Origin: Spirosoma aureum
GTDB lineage: Bacteria; Bacteroidota; Bacteroidia; Cytophagales; Spirosomataceae
Reading direction: 5' to 3'
DNA length: 64,000 nt
NCBI RefSeq assembly: GCF_011604685.1
Contig: NZ_CP050063.1
Location: 6,179,001-6,243,000 of the forward strand
The position numbers and the translations under genes are program-made. The notes below the pieces were generated by a model. That model was given only the letters and a program-made list of their open reading frames with translations, had not been told where the DNA came from and did no database searches. Shown here piece by piece: positions 1 to 8,396 of this stretch (the stretch's first letter is position 1; each line of letters opens with the position of its first letter).

Positions 1-558
1 ACGTCGTCAGACTTTTCTATTGCGGGCGTCACAACTATCACCTGCACCACTATATCAGCAGGTCAACGCACACTCACGTTTAACCCTACCTACGCAGGTC
101 TGAATAGCCAGCCCATCTCGTTCTCAGTGGTTAATGAGTTAAGCCCAACTACCAACCCCGGCCCTTACTCACTAAATCTCTACACCGACAATCCGGTTAT
201 CTTCCTCAAAGCCACACAATCCGGATCGCCTGGTGAGGCTAGTTTTACGTATAACTGGCTGGCTGCCTGCGGCATCAATACCAATCCTCCAGGTGCTTTC
301 TCCATCATTGGTGTCAATACAATTACCTGTACAGCGGTATCGCCTACACAACGGACGTTGACGTTTAACCCTACCTACGCAGGTCTGAATAGCCAGCCCA
401 TCTCGTTCTCAGTGGTTAATGAGTTAAGCCCAACTACCAATCCAGGTCCTTATACGCTTAATCTTTACACTGACAATCCGGTAGTGACGCTCAAAGCCAC
501 ACAAACCGGGACGCCTGGTGAGGCTAGTTTCACGTATAACTGGCTGGCTGCCTGCGGA
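1..558 (+). repeat. Two tandem 285-bp coding repeats
   Basis: The unit is 285 bp (95 codons). One copy is 1-273 (its start is cut by the window) and the next is 274-558. About 80 bases (76-155 against 361-440) are identical between copies, including third codon positions, while the segments on either side have diverged. This suggests recent duplication or gene conversion inside the repeat array. More units probably lie upstream of the window. Confidence 0.85.
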
Positions 559-843
559 GGAGGTAGTGGCCGTTTGGGAGCCGAGTCGGGAGCTGGTTTG
601 CAGGTTCGCGTGCTGGGGAATCCGGTAAATGAAACGGCCGAAGTTGAAGTTAGAGGTGTATCCGGACAATCTGTACAGTTGGAATTAACAGACATTCAGG
701 GCCGGGTAATCCAACAGCATTCCATTGAAGAAGCAAAATCGATCGAGCGGTTGAGCTTGCCCGTAGGTGGACGTAAGGGATTATTGCTGCTTCGTGTTGG
801 TACGCCAACCGAGCAAAAATCCATTAAACTGATGAAACAGTAA
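1..843 (+). CDS. Secreted repeat protein with T9SS-type C-terminal domain (3' end only)
   Basis: The frame is open from the first base, so the gene begins before the window; the GTG at 127 is internal. The visible 280 residues hold two 95-residue repeats, each with an FNPTYAGLNSQPISFSV core and ending in YNWLAACG, then a Gly/Ser-rich hinge and a final domain of about 80 residues. That last domain (GNPVNE near its start, DIQGRV in the middle, KSIKLMKQ at the end) has the pattern of type A sorting domains cleaved by the type IX secretion system. The protein is therefore probably exported to the cell surface or medium. The repeats resemble adhesin-like modules but I cannot assign a ligand. A strong hairpin terminator follows 25 bases after the stop. 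Confidence 0.8.
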   Translation, partial: TSSDFSIAGVTTITCTTISAGQRTLTFNPTYAGLNSQPISFSVVNELSPTTNPGPYSLNLYTDNPVIFLKATQSGSPGEASFTYNWLAACGINTNPPGAFSIIGVNTITCTAVSPTQRTLTFNPTYAGLNSQPISFSVVNELSPTTNPGPYTLNLYTDNPVVTLKATQTGTPGEASFTYNWLAACGGGSGRLGAESGAGLQVRVLGNPVNETAEVEVRGVSGQSVQLELTDIQGRVIQQHSIEEAKSIERLSLPVGGRKGLLLLRVGTPTEQKSIKLMKQ

Positions 844-867
844 GACTAAAAATTGATTTATAAAAGC

Positions 868-912
868 AATCCCGCCGATCACTGCTTTCGCTGATGATCG
901 GCGGGATTTTTG
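868..912. terminator. Bidirectional hairpin terminator
   Basis: There is a perfect 14-bp stem (868-881 with 895-908, AATCCCGCCGATCA and its complement) and a 13-base loop, followed by TTT on the + strand. It sits between converging genes and probably ends transcription of both. Confidence 0.85.
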
Positions 913-932
913 TCGATTACGTATACTAAACT

Positions 933-1265
933 TTATAAAGAATCGCGTTTTGCGGCACGCGACGAATCGCGTTTTGCTTTTACCTTATCCACTTCATCCG
1001 TAACGGCATCACCAACTTTCCGGGCACCAGTTCCTATGGCTTCACCTGCTACTTTTGCTTTCCGCTTTGCCCCCTGACCCGCTTCGGTTGCTGTTTCGCC
1101 AATGCTCTGGCCCGTATTTTTCATGTCTTCTTTCAGACGGGCTTTTCGCTCAGCCTTTTCCTGACGACGCATTTCTTTCTTACTCATCGCAGTGGAGTCC
1201 TGCGCATAAGCCCCAACAGTTAACATCAGAACAAGTGCAAACACACTCAATAATTTAGTTTTCAT
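933..1265 (-). CDS. Small secreted, highly charged helical protein of unknown function
   Basis: This is a 110-residue protein with a clear Sec signal peptide (MKTKLLSVFALVLMLTVGAYAQ). The mature part is almost entirely charged and Ala/Gly residues. A Lys/Arg/Glu-rich helix (KKEMRRQEKAERKARLKED) is followed by quasi-repeats such as GETATEAGQGAKRKAKVAGEA, which recall LEA or apolipoprotein-like amphipathic helices. It is probably periplasmic. I do not recognise a named family and assign no function. It converges on the T9SS protein gene across a shared terminator. Confidence 0.7.
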   Translation of the reverse strand: MKTKLLSVFALVLMLTVGAYAQDSTAMSKKEMRRQEKAERKARLKEDMKNTGQSIGETATEAGQGAKRKAKVAGEAIGTGARKVGDAVTDEVDKVKAKRDSSRAAKRDSL

Positions 1266-1492
1266 AACGTATGTTTTATGTAAATGACAAGTTGTATTTC
1301 AGTTCGTTCGTAAAGATTACGTTCTTCAACCAGTTAGTCATGTTTCGTAACTCTAACCCACGGCATGGTTTTAATGTTTATTAAATTTTACTCAACAGCC
1401 CTCATTGTCAGTCAGAAAACAATAGGATTAAGTCTTCTTTAAGCGAACATTTACGGTAATGCTGGCGTTTTCTAAGCAAAACAGACGGCTGA

Positions 1493-1519
1493 TTGAAAGG
1501 CTCCTTTTCCGTATCTTTG
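1493..1519 (+). promoter_or_regulatory. Probable promoter of ispG
   Basis: A TATCTTTG box at 1512-1519 fits the Bacteroidota -7 consensus TAnnTTTG, with TTG at 1493-1495 sixteen bases upstream. Transcription would begin near 1526. That leaves too short a leader for the GTG at 1536 and supports the ATG at 1563 as the ispG start. Confidence 0.5.
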
Positions 1520-1562
1520 TCTCCGACAAACGTCTGTGTCAAACGGCGCTGCCGCCATCTGT

Positions 1563-3605
1563 ATGCTCGATTCGCTGCTTACTCCTTCTATTTCTGCTTT
1601 AGCCGGTACGCCGGAGCAATCCGGTTCACCCGTTCTTTATACCCAGTCATTAACTCAATACAGTCGCCGAAAAACCAGTACGGTTACCATTGGCGATGTA
1701 CCATTGGGTTCTGACTACCCAATTCGGGTTCAGTCGATGACTACGGTGGATACAATGGATACCCAAGGCTCCGTTGAGCAGAGTATCCGCATGATCGAGG
1801 CTGGTTGCGAATACATTCGCATTACGGCTCCCAGTGTGAAGGAAGCGCAGAACCTCGCTACGATTCGCCAGGAATTACGGTCGCGGGGTTATACAACGCC
1901 ATTGATAGCCGACATCCACTTCACCCCGAATGCGGCTGAGCTAGCGGCCCGTATTGTCGAAAAAGTCCGGATCAATCCGGGCAATTACGCCGATCGCAAA
2001 CGGTTCGAATTCATTGATTACACCGATGCAGCTTATGCGGCCGAACTGGAGCGGATTCGGGCTAAGTTCCTTCCGCTGGTTCGTATCTGTAAAGAATATG
2101 GTACGGCCATGCGTATCGGAACGAACCACGGTTCCCTGTCTGACCGGATTCTGAGCCGCTATGGCGATACACCGGTTGGTATGGTTGAATCGGCGCTGGA
2201 ATTTCTGCGGATCTGCGAAGCCGAAAACTACTACAACATCGTCCTGTCGATGAAGTCGAGTAATCCGCAGGTGATGGTACAGGCGTATCGGCTGCTGGTA
2301 CAGCGATTGGACGAAGAAGGGCTAAAACCGTATCCCCTGCACCTGGGCGTAACGGAAGCCGGTGAGGCCGAAGATGGTCGGATTAAATCGGCACTTGGTA
2401 TTGGCACATTGCTCGAAGATGGCATTGGTGACACCGTCCGCGTATCGTTGACGGAAGAGCCAGAACGGGAAGCTCCGGTGGCACAGGCGCTGATTGATCG
2501 GTACACAAACAGAGCCGCCGAAAGTGCTCCTATTCCAGCAATCACGAACTACCCGATCAACCCCTTCCAGTATACTCGCCGACTCACCCATGAAGTCGGC
2601 AATTTTGGCGGGCAAAACGTACCGCGGGTTATTGCCGATTTTAGCCAGACACCCGTTACAGACCATGACAGCCTCCATCCGATCGGTCATTTCTATTTGC
2701 CCGTACCCGACAAATGGCGCATGAACGACCTCGGCGCTGATTACATTTATACAGGGTCGAATCCGGCGCAATTTATGCTCCCCAACGGCTTGAAAGAAAT
2801 TCAGGACTTCGCCGTTTGGCAGACAAATTCAGATCAGGTCAATATATTCCCGTTGTTGAGTGCGACTGATTATGTGTCGGCAGCCCAGGCCGAAAAGCTC
2901 CATAGTCGGTTAAATTTTGTGCGTCTTACGCTGGGCGAGTTATCCGCTGAGTTATTGGCTGCTTTGGGTACTGACAAAACGGTTGTTCTCCTTATCGCCA
3001 CTGAAAATGCCCACGCGATGCCCGAATTACGCCGGTTGGTTGTTGAGCTGATCAATCAGGCACAATCGGGGGTTCCGATCACGACACCAGTAGTTATTCA
3101 GCGGGGTTACCCGACCATTCCGGAAGAAGATGTTCCGCTCTATGCCGCCACTGACGTTGGTGGCTTGCTGATTGATGGGATCGGCGATGGCATTATGCTG
3201 ACTCCAGGGGCGGCAACAACCGACGAGTTAAAACGATTGAATAATCTGGCTTTCGGCATTTTGCAGGCAGCCCGCACACGCATTACCAAAACCGAATACA
3301 TCTCCTGTCCATCCTGCGGACGAACCCTGTTCGATTTGCAGGAAACAACGGCCCACATTCGCCAACGCACCGACCACCTCAAAGGGGTGAAGATTGGGAT
3401 TATGGGCTGTATTGTAAACGGTCCCGGCGAAATGGCTGATGCCGACTATGGCTACGTCGGTATTGGTCGCGATAAGATTGCGCTTTACCGGGGACAGCAG
3501 GTGATAAAAAAATCGGTACCTGCCGATCGTGCTGTTGATGAGCTTATTGACCTGATCCGGGAAGACAGTCGCTGGATTGAGCCCGAAAAAGTTGAAACAT
3601 TTTGA
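1563..3605 (+). CDS. ispG: 4-hydroxy-3-methylbut-2-enyl diphosphate synthase (long form)
   Basis: IspG (GcpE) is the [4Fe-4S] enzyme of the MEP pathway that converts MEcPP to HMBPP for isoprenoid synthesis. From ATG 1563 the protein has 680 residues: an N-terminal TIM barrel to about residue 300, a middle insertion of about 250 residues, and the C-terminal iron-sulfur domain. Cluster ligands are visible as C582 and C585 (CPSCGRT), C616 (GCIVNGPGE) and E623. The insertion is typical of IspG from Bacteroidota, Chlamydiae and plants; the proteobacterial form is about 370 residues. An in-frame GTG at 1536 would add nine residues but lies too close to the predicted transcription start. Confidence 0.95.
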   Translation: MLDSLLTPSISALAGTPEQSGSPVLYTQSLTQYSRRKTSTVTIGDVPLGSDYPIRVQSMTTVDTMDTQGSVEQSIRMIEAGCEYIRITAPSVKEAQNLATIRQELRSRGYTTPLIADIHFTPNAAELAARIVEKVRINPGNYADRKRFEFIDYTDAAYAAELERIRAKFLPLVRICKEYGTAMRIGTNHGSLSDRILSRYGDTPVGMVESALEFLRICEAENYYNIVLSMKSSNPQVMVQAYRLLVQRLDEEGLKPYPLHLGVTEAGEAEDGRIKSALGIGTLLEDGIGDTVRVSLTEEPEREAPVAQALIDRYTNRAAESAPIPAITNYPINPFQYTRRLTHEVGNFGGQNVPRVIADFSQTPVTDHDSLHPIGHFYLPVPDKWRMNDLGADYIYTGSNPAQFMLPNGLKEIQDFAVWQTNSDQVNIFPLLSATDYVSAAQAEKLHSRLNFVRLTLGELSAELLAALGTDKTVVLLIATENAHAMPELRRLVVELINQAQSGVPITTPVVIQRGYPTIPEEDVPLYAATDVGGLLIDGIGDGIMLTPGAATTDELKRLNNLAFGILQAARTRITKTEYISCPSCGRTLFDLQETTAHIRQRTDHLKGVKIGIMGCIVNGPGEMADADYGYVGIGRDKIALYRGQQVIKKSVPADRAVDELIDLIREDSRWIEPEKVETF

Positions 3606-3690
3606 CTAAACAATCGATAATTTTTGTTAGCCAATTAGGGTAGGTTTTTAAACCCATGTGCCATCAATTTAAACCCGCCCGTTACACTTT

Positions 3691-3879
3691 ATGAATCGTT
3701 TTCTTGATTATTTAAAAATAGGGCCTGTTTTTTCTTATTTCCTTCGGGTATTCCGCAAACCTGACCCAACTCATCCGACAAGTGTCAATCTGCGTATGAT
3801 GCACGGCATCAACCGGATTTCTATTGTCATGTTTTTGTTTGCTGTGATCGTTTACACCGTTCGCCACTGCGTCCGATGA
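3691..3879 (+). CDS. Small membrane protein, DUF6728-like
   Basis: This is a 62-residue protein (MNRFLDYLKIGPVFSYFLRV at the start) with one C-terminal membrane segment (ISIVMFLFAVIVYTV). It resembles the small Bacteroidota proteins grouped as DUF6728; that name is from memory. The stop codon overlaps the ATG of the next gene (ATGA at 3876-3879), so the two are probably translated together. No function is known. Confidence 0.7.
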   Translation: MNRFLDYLKIGPVFSYFLRVFRKPDPTHPTSVNLRMMHGINRISIVMFLFAVIVYTVRHCVR

Positions 3880-4226
3880 ACATTGAAATCCTACGCGACT
3901 ACTGCCTGGCGAAAGCTGGCGTTACAGAATCGTTTCCGTTTGGCGAAACGACACTGGTGTTTAAAGTAGGCGGCAAAATATTTTCGCTGGTAGATACCGA
4001 GAGTCGCCCAACAACAATCAATTTAAAATGTGATCCTGAGCGGGCAGTCCAGTTACGGGAAGAATACCCGGCTGTGGTCCCAGGTTATCACATGAATAAA
4101 ACGCATTGGAACACCGTCACGATTGATGGTAGTGTTCGTAGTAGTGAAGTGCAGGAGTGGATTGATCATTCATACGAATTGGTCAGAAAGAGTTTACCAA
4201 AGGCCATTCGGGACCAATTAAACTGA
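3876..4226 (+). CDS. MmcQ/YjbR family protein
   Basis: At 116 residues this has the normal length for the family. Family features seen are the early ESFPFGETTLVFKV stretch, the central NLKCDPERAVQLREEYPAV, the GYHMNKTHWNTV motif and the C-terminal DHSYELVRKSLPK helix. The fold is a double-wing DNA-binding-like domain (CyaY-like), but no member of this type has a firmly established role. It starts inside the stop codon of the preceding small membrane protein gene, implying translational coupling. Confidence 0.85.
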   Translation: MNIEILRDYCLAKAGVTESFPFGETTLVFKVGGKIFSLVDTESRPTTINLKCDPERAVQLREEYPAVVPGYHMNKTHWNTVTIDGSVRSSEVQEWIDHSYELVRKSLPKAIRDQLN

Positions 4227-4235
4227 CCGATTGGC

Positions 4236-4267
4236 TTGCCCTGAGAGGGCTAAAAGTTGTAATTTCG
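4236..4267 (+). promoter_or_regulatory. Probable promoter of the TPR gene
   Basis: TAATTTCG at 4260-4267 fits the Bacteroidota -7 box (TTCG variant). TTG at 4236-4238 lies 21 bases upstream, a normal spacing. The start codon of the TPR gene is 27 bases beyond the box. Confidence 0.45.
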
Positions 4268-4294
4268 CAGGGATGTGAAAAACCAGACTGTGTT

Positions 4295-4846
4295 ATGGAA
4301 GTCGCGCTGTTATGTCTGTTTTTTGTGGTGTATTTGACCATTCGCTATTATCTTGTGGATCACGACACACCGTCTGATAAAGATCGGAATCGGTTCCGGA
4401 AAGGGATTGAGCAGGTCAGTAATCGAAAAATCACCGAAGCGCATCGTTACTTCGATGAGGCTGTTCGCCAATACCCAAAATCAGCGATTGCCTACGCGTA
4501 TCGGGGAAAATGTCAGCTCATTCAGGAAAACTACTATTCAGCAATCTACGACCTTACGCAGGCCATCAGTCGTGATAATACGCTGGCTGATTGTTATTTA
4601 GACAGGGGGATTGCCTACTATAAGATTGACCAGTTTAACGACGCATTCCGCGAATTTGATAAAGCGGTCTGGCATTTCCGCGATGAACAGCCTGATGCCT
4701 ACCGTTGGCGTGCTTTAGCCCGAATTCAGGTTCGGCAACTACCGCAGGCCGAAAGTGATCTGCGCCGGGCGGTTTCTCTGGGCGACGAAAATTCGTTTCA
4801 CCTCCTCCTCCAGCCCCCGTTTACCAAACCAGTTTACCAAAAATAA
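4295..4846 (+). CDS. Membrane-anchored tetratricopeptide repeat protein
   Basis: This 183-residue protein has an N-terminal membrane helix (VALLCLFFVVYLTIRYYLV) and then about four TPR helix pairs. The repeats run from about residue 40 (ITEAHRYFDEAVRQYPKSAI) through AYRGKCQLIQENYYSAIYDL and DCYLDRGIAYYKIDQFNDAF to the last pair near residue 145. TPRs mediate protein-protein contacts, so it probably acts as a scaffold at the inner membrane. No partner can be named from the context. Confidence 0.85.
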   Translation: MEVALLCLFFVVYLTIRYYLVDHDTPSDKDRNRFRKGIEQVSNRKITEAHRYFDEAVRQYPKSAIAYAYRGKCQLIQENYYSAIYDLTQAISRDNTLADCYLDRGIAYYKIDQFNDAFREFDKAVWHFRDEQPDAYRWRALARIQVRQLPQAESDLRRAVSLGDENSFHLLLQPPFTKPVYQK

Positions 4847-4873
4847 GCAGGCAGTGTTCATGAACACTGCCTG
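4843..4873 (-). terminator. Palindromic terminator
   Basis: A perfect 26-base palindrome (4848-4873; half-site CAGGCAGTGTTCA) is flanked on the low-coordinate side by bases that read CTTATTTTT on the minus strand. It therefore best fits an end for the minus-strand thioredoxin-fold gene, and may also stop read-through from the TPR gene. Confidence 0.7.
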
Positions 4874-4914
4874 TGAGAATTGCTTACGGCTTATTGAAGA
4901 CTGACAAGTGAGGC

Positions 4915-6102
4915 TTATTTAAGTTTGGCCATCTGCTCAACATTCCGGCGAGTGTCCAATCGGCTCGTCTGGGCCAGTTCCATCGATTTCTGGGCGGCTT
5001 TCTGAGCATCAGTACTTTTACCACCACGGCGGTACGCTTCGGCCTGTTCGAAATACAGATCGGCCTGTTCTTTTGGCGTTGGTTTTAGTGCAAGGGCTTT
5101 ATTAACCCATTTCACAACTGTTGGTGCATCGTTAGCATCAGGGCTGGCTCGGTTAAAGAGTCGTGAAATATACAGATACTCCAGTACAGTCAGTTGATTA
5201 GAAGCGACTTGATTATCCATCCGATCAACGGCTTTGTTGGTTTGCCGGGCCCGGAAATAGGCGTTTACTTCAGGAAGCAATGTACGATTTGCGGCAACCC
5301 TTGGGTCAATACCGATTTTTGTAAGATCCTGACGGATTTGTAGAATTTTTGCCACCGGAAATTGTGCACCTCGCCCACTATAGAGCGATGACATCAGAAT
5401 ATTTTCGGCTACTTTCTGGGTTGGCTCGGCACCATAGGCTTTCCGATAGGCGTCCAAATGCCCCAGCATGTATTGAAACATGGGGTTTTCGAAATCCAGA
5501 ACGAGCTTCTGTAAAGCCAGCCAGTTAGTTTGATTCGTAAACGTTGCGGGCGATTGCTGACGGGCATAATCGTTCATGGCCGCCATATTTGCCACTGTGT
5601 CTCGCGTAATACGTCCAAACATGGCATAGTCAATCAGGAAATTGGTCGATCGTTCGCCCTGCTGATAACGCGACTTCATGTTCTGACTGCGAACCGAGGT
5701 ATTCAGTGCGTTGGTTCCATGTCGAATGACTTCATCCGTCGAATTATTGCTCATGGCAAAGTGAATCAGATTCTGCTGCGGATCGAAATACAGAAACAGG
5801 GGCAACGACGGCACAAACAATCGGTTTTTTTCAAGAAAAGCCTTTGTTGATGGCTGGTCTATATCCAGTTTAGTATTAACGAATTTGTCGTTATAAAACT
5901 TCCCTACCCGCCCATCGGCAAGAGTTGGCATAAAACTCTGGCATACATGACAGGTGGGCGAGTAAATTTCGAGGAATACGGGTTTGCCAGCTCTACGGGC
6001 ATCCTGAAATACTTTTTCTACGGGAGTCGGCTTAAATTGAATACCCGATTTTTGGGCAACGCTAATGTGAGCGACAACGAGTAGCAGAAGAATCTTTTTC
6101 AT
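4915..6102 (-). CDS. Periplasmic thioredoxin-fold protein with helical C-terminal region
   Basis: This is a 395-residue protein with a signal peptide (MKKILLLLVVAHISVAQ). A thioredoxin-like domain covers about residues 25-140, with the redox motif CHVC at C51/C54 and the cis-proline region as VPSLPLFLYFD. The remaining 250 residues are helical and end in TPR-like sequence (QADLYFEQAEAYRRGGKSTD). The spacing of the motif suggests a disulfide oxidoreductase working outside the cytoplasm, with the helical part possibly binding clients. It lies 66 bases downstream of gldC on the same strand and may be cotranscribed with it. Confidence 0.8.
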   Translation of the reverse strand: MKKILLLLVVAHISVAQKSGIQFKPTPVEKVFQDARRAGKPVFLEIYSPTCHVCQSFMPTLADGRVGKFYNDKFVNTKLDIDQPSTKAFLEKNRLFVPSLPLFLYFDPQQNLIHFAMSNNSTDEVIRHGTNALNTSVRSQNMKSRYQQGERSTNFLIDYAMFGRITRDTVANMAAMNDYARQQSPATFTNQTNWLALQKLVLDFENPMFQYMLGHLDAYRKAYGAEPTQKVAENILMSSLYSGRGAQFPVAKILQIRQDLTKIGIDPRVAANRTLLPEVNAYFRARQTNKAVDRMDNQVASNQLTVLEYLYISRLFNRASPDANDAPTVVKWVNKALALKPTPKEQADLYFEQAEAYRRGGKSTDAQKAAQKSMELAQTSRLDTRRNVEQMAKLK

Positions 6103-6168
6103 AAATTGACAATCATTGCTAGGTAGATCTTAGCAAACTAACGACCAATCAGGCCGCTTCGGTGTTGA

Positions 6169-6519
6169 TTACTGTTGCTTTTGCTGCTCTTTAATTTCTT
6201 CTTCGAGCCGCTTACTCAGAACACGGCACGTATTTTCGATGTCGGTAGCCATACGCTTATCGCCGGTTGCACTAATCGCCGTATCGGCAATGCCGCTCAT
6301 AATCTCGATCAGGAAGCGTTTCATGTCTACAACTTCCATCTCCTTCGTCCAAAGGTCAATTTTAAGCGTACTGTTGTGGTATTGATCCCAAAGCGCAATA
6401 GCAATGGCCCGTGTATCACTAAGACCCTCGTTCGGGTTATCGGTAGCCTCCCAATAGATTTTTTCGGGAATATTCTGATTATCTAATTCGACGGCGAAAT
6501 GAATGTCTGATTTTTTCAT
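6169..6519 (-). CDS. gldC: Gliding motility protein GldC
   Basis: From ATG 6519 this is a 116-residue protein of the usual GldC length. Family signatures are the opening MKKSDIHFAVELD, PEKIYWEATD, LKIDLWTKEM near the middle and VDMKRFLIEIMSGIADT. GldC is needed for efficient gliding in Bacteroidota, where it supports the GldB lipoprotein and motor. The frame stays open to 6714, but that extension would overlap the divergent ArsC-like gene and lacks GldC-like sequence, so the internal ATG is chosen. A TATATTTG box (6525-6532, minus strand) lies only five bases before the ATG, implying a very short or absent leader if it is used. Confidence 0.9.
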   Translation of the reverse strand: MKKSDIHFAVELDNQNIPEKIYWEATDNPNEGLSDTRAIAIALWDQYHNSTLKIDLWTKEMEVVDMKRFLIEIMSGIADTAISATGDKRMATDIENTCRVLSKRLEEEIKEQQKQQ

Positions 6520-6643
6520 GGATGCAAATATACGTAACGTGGACGGTTCACCGTCGCGATGGAGACATGTACTACCAACACCAATATAGGCTGTACGGGT
6601 TTCCGCCTGTGTTACTAAATTCGCCCTCACAAAACCAATCACT

Positions 6644-6988
6644 ATGTATACCTTATATGCCATTCCGAATTGCGATACCGTGAAAAAAGGCCGGGCATGG
6701 CTTGCCGAACACAATATTGATTATCAATTTTACGACTATAAAAAGCAGGGGATCGACCGGAAAACAATTGAGCACTGGCTTACGCAAAAGCCCTGGACTG
6801 AACTGGTTAACCGCGCTGGGCAAACCTGGAAAAAGCTGCCCGATACCGAAAAACCGACCAATGCAGAAGAAGCTATTGCGCTGATGATCGACAAACCATC
6901 CGTGATTCGTCGGCCGTTGATTGAATCAAATGGGCAAATTATAGCGTTAGGCTTTAAGGCTGACCAATACGAAGAGCTTTTCGTGTAA
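6644..6988 (+). CDS. ArsC/Spx-family reductase
   Basis: This 114-residue thioredoxin-fold protein has one active-site cysteine, C10, in PNCDTVKKG. That pattern matches YffB/ArsC-related proteins better than classical arsenate reductases. Other family features are FYDYKKQGID and the substrate-side loop PSVIRRPLIESNG. It may act as a glutathione-like thiol-dependent reductase; arsenate reduction is not supported, since no ars genes are nearby. A TAAATTCG box (6616-6623) is a candidate promoter. Confidence 0.85.
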   Translation: MYTLYAIPNCDTVKKGRAWLAEHNIDYQFYDYKKQGIDRKTIEHWLTQKPWTELVNRAGQTWKKLPDTEKPTNAEEAIALMIDKPSVIRRPLIESNGQIIALGFKADQYEELFV

Positions 6989-7012
6989 AAGTCAGTTTCA
7001 ACTAGGTACGTT

Positions 7013-7414
7013 ATGCCTGAACGAACACTCGATTCACCAGAAGATATTCGTTTTCTGGTGGATTCATTCTATGAAAAAGTGCAGATTGATCCGCTGATCG
7101 GACCGATTTTCACCGATGTAGCCCAGGTTGACTTTTCGAAGCACTTGCCCAAAATGTACGCGTTCTGGGAAAGCATCATTCTGGGCAACAATGCCTATGA
7201 TGGCCACCCATTTCGTCCACACCTGATTGTCAATCAGAAACATACGCTCACCATTGAGCACTTTGAGCGATGGCTACAGTTATTCTCGGCAACCCTCACG
7301 GAGAATTTTGCGGGCGAAACTGCCGAGCAGGTACGGCAGCGGGCCACTCAGATTGCGCTGGTGTGGAATAATAAGCTTGAGTACCTGAATAACGATGCCT
7401 ATATGGGCGGATAA
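7013..7414 (+). CDS. Group III truncated haemoglobin
   Basis: At 133 residues this fits the TrHb3 family. Family features are FLVDSFYEKVQIDPLIGPIF at the N-terminus, the HLPKMYAFWESIILG stretch, and the F-helix segment IEHFERWLQLF containing the probable proximal haem-ligand histidine. These proteins bind O2, NO or peroxide and are linked to stress on respiratory chains; the ligand here is not known. The gene begins 24 bases after the ArsC-like gene, so the pair is probably an operon with a redox-stress role. Confidence 0.9.
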   Translation: MPERTLDSPEDIRFLVDSFYEKVQIDPLIGPIFTDVAQVDFSKHLPKMYAFWESIILGNNAYDGHPFRPHLIVNQKHTLTIEHFERWLQLFSATLTENFAGETAEQVRQRATQIALVWNNKLEYLNNDAYMGG

Positions 7415-7433
7415 TCGAAGGAGGTGTACTTGC

Positions 7434-7476
7434 AAAAAAGTCTACCGAACGTATTGTGCGCTCGGTAGACTTTTTC
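7434..7476. terminator. Bidirectional hairpin terminator
   Basis: A 10-bp stem (AGTCTACCGA 7439-7448, with 7462-7471) is flanked by A6 on the left and T5 on the right, so it works in both directions between the converging haemoglobin and DUF4197 genes. Confidence 0.9.
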
Positions 7477-7495
7477 AAACTGGATCTGGCTCAAA

Positions 7496-8257
7496 TTACT
7501 GCTTCGAAAATACCTTCTTCAACAGATCGGTTACGCGGGCAGCCGGATTTTCGCGAATTTTCGTTTCTTCCTGAGCTACCAGAATAAACAAACCGTCGAC
7601 GGCCTTATTCGTTGCATATTCGGTAAGATTAGGATTTGCTTTCTGCACAAATGGAATCTTGTTGTACGTATTAACGAGATCGCCATAATAACGGGTAGCA
7701 TTATTTTTCTTCAGCGTACTGTCGATGATAGGCGTAAATTCAGTCACCAGTTGTTGGCCCGATGTCCGGCGTAAATATTGAGTAGCTGCATCATTAGGGC
7801 CACCCAGAATACCAACCGCATCCTGAATGCTCATCGACGTAATGGCTTTAACGAACACGGGAGCGGCTTTTTTAGCGGCATCTTCCGCAGCCCGGTTGAG
7901 CGATAATTCAAACTGATCGACCTGTTTGTTAAAACCTAACTGGCGAAGTTTAGTCGCCACTTTTTGTGCTTCGGGCGGAAACGCGAGCTTTAGCAGTGGA
8001 TTTTTAAAATAACCATCTAACTGCGACGCCTGCGTAGAGCCATTCGTTACCCCAATTCGTAACGCTTCTTTCAGGCCAGAGGCAATATCGCTGGTAGTAA
8101 GCCCCCCCGATGTACCAGCAGATGGCTGGGTAACGGCCTCCAGTATTTTACCGAAAATACCACCACCCGACGATTTCTGGCGCGTAGAGTCCTGACCGAA
8201 GCTGGTTGCGCTGATCGTCATAGCCAGCAACGTGGCTGTAAGAACATTTTTTTTCAT
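7496..8257 (-). CDS. DUF4197 domain-containing secreted protein
   Basis: This 253-residue protein has a signal peptide (MKKNVLTATLLAMTISATSFG). After a short low-complexity linker comes the helical DUF4197 domain, marked by LTTSDIASGLKEALRIGV near residue 55 and NPNLTEYATNKAVDGLF near the C-terminus. The family is widespread in Gram-negative periplasms; no biochemical role is established. The gene is monocistronic as far as can be seen. Confidence 0.9.
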   Translation of the reverse strand: MKKNVLTATLLAMTISATSFGQDSTRQKSSGGGIFGKILEAVTQPSAGTSGGLTTSDIASGLKEALRIGVTNGSTQASQLDGYFKNPLLKLAFPPEAQKVATKLRQLGFNKQVDQFELSLNRAAEDAAKKAAPVFVKAITSMSIQDAVGILGGPNDAATQYLRRTSGQQLVTEFTPIIDSTLKKNNATRYYGDLVNTYNKIPFVQKANPNLTEYATNKAVDGLFILVAQEETKIRENPAARVTDLLKKVFSKQ

Positions 8258-8396
8258 TAGTTAGGTAAATCAGGTTGCCAATAAATAACGGACAACGGCT
8301 CTAAATCGTTTTTTCGTACTTTTGACCGCTGCCAGAAGCGAAGGTTTAAGCATAGCCCGCTTCACCATTTACAGCGACCTCCGGGCCGCATCCATT

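Noticed and set aside
6520..6714. N-terminal extension of GldC to 181 residues
   Set aside because: It overlaps the divergent ArsC-like gene, lacks GldC-like sequence and runs past a promoter-like box; the 116-residue form has the family length.
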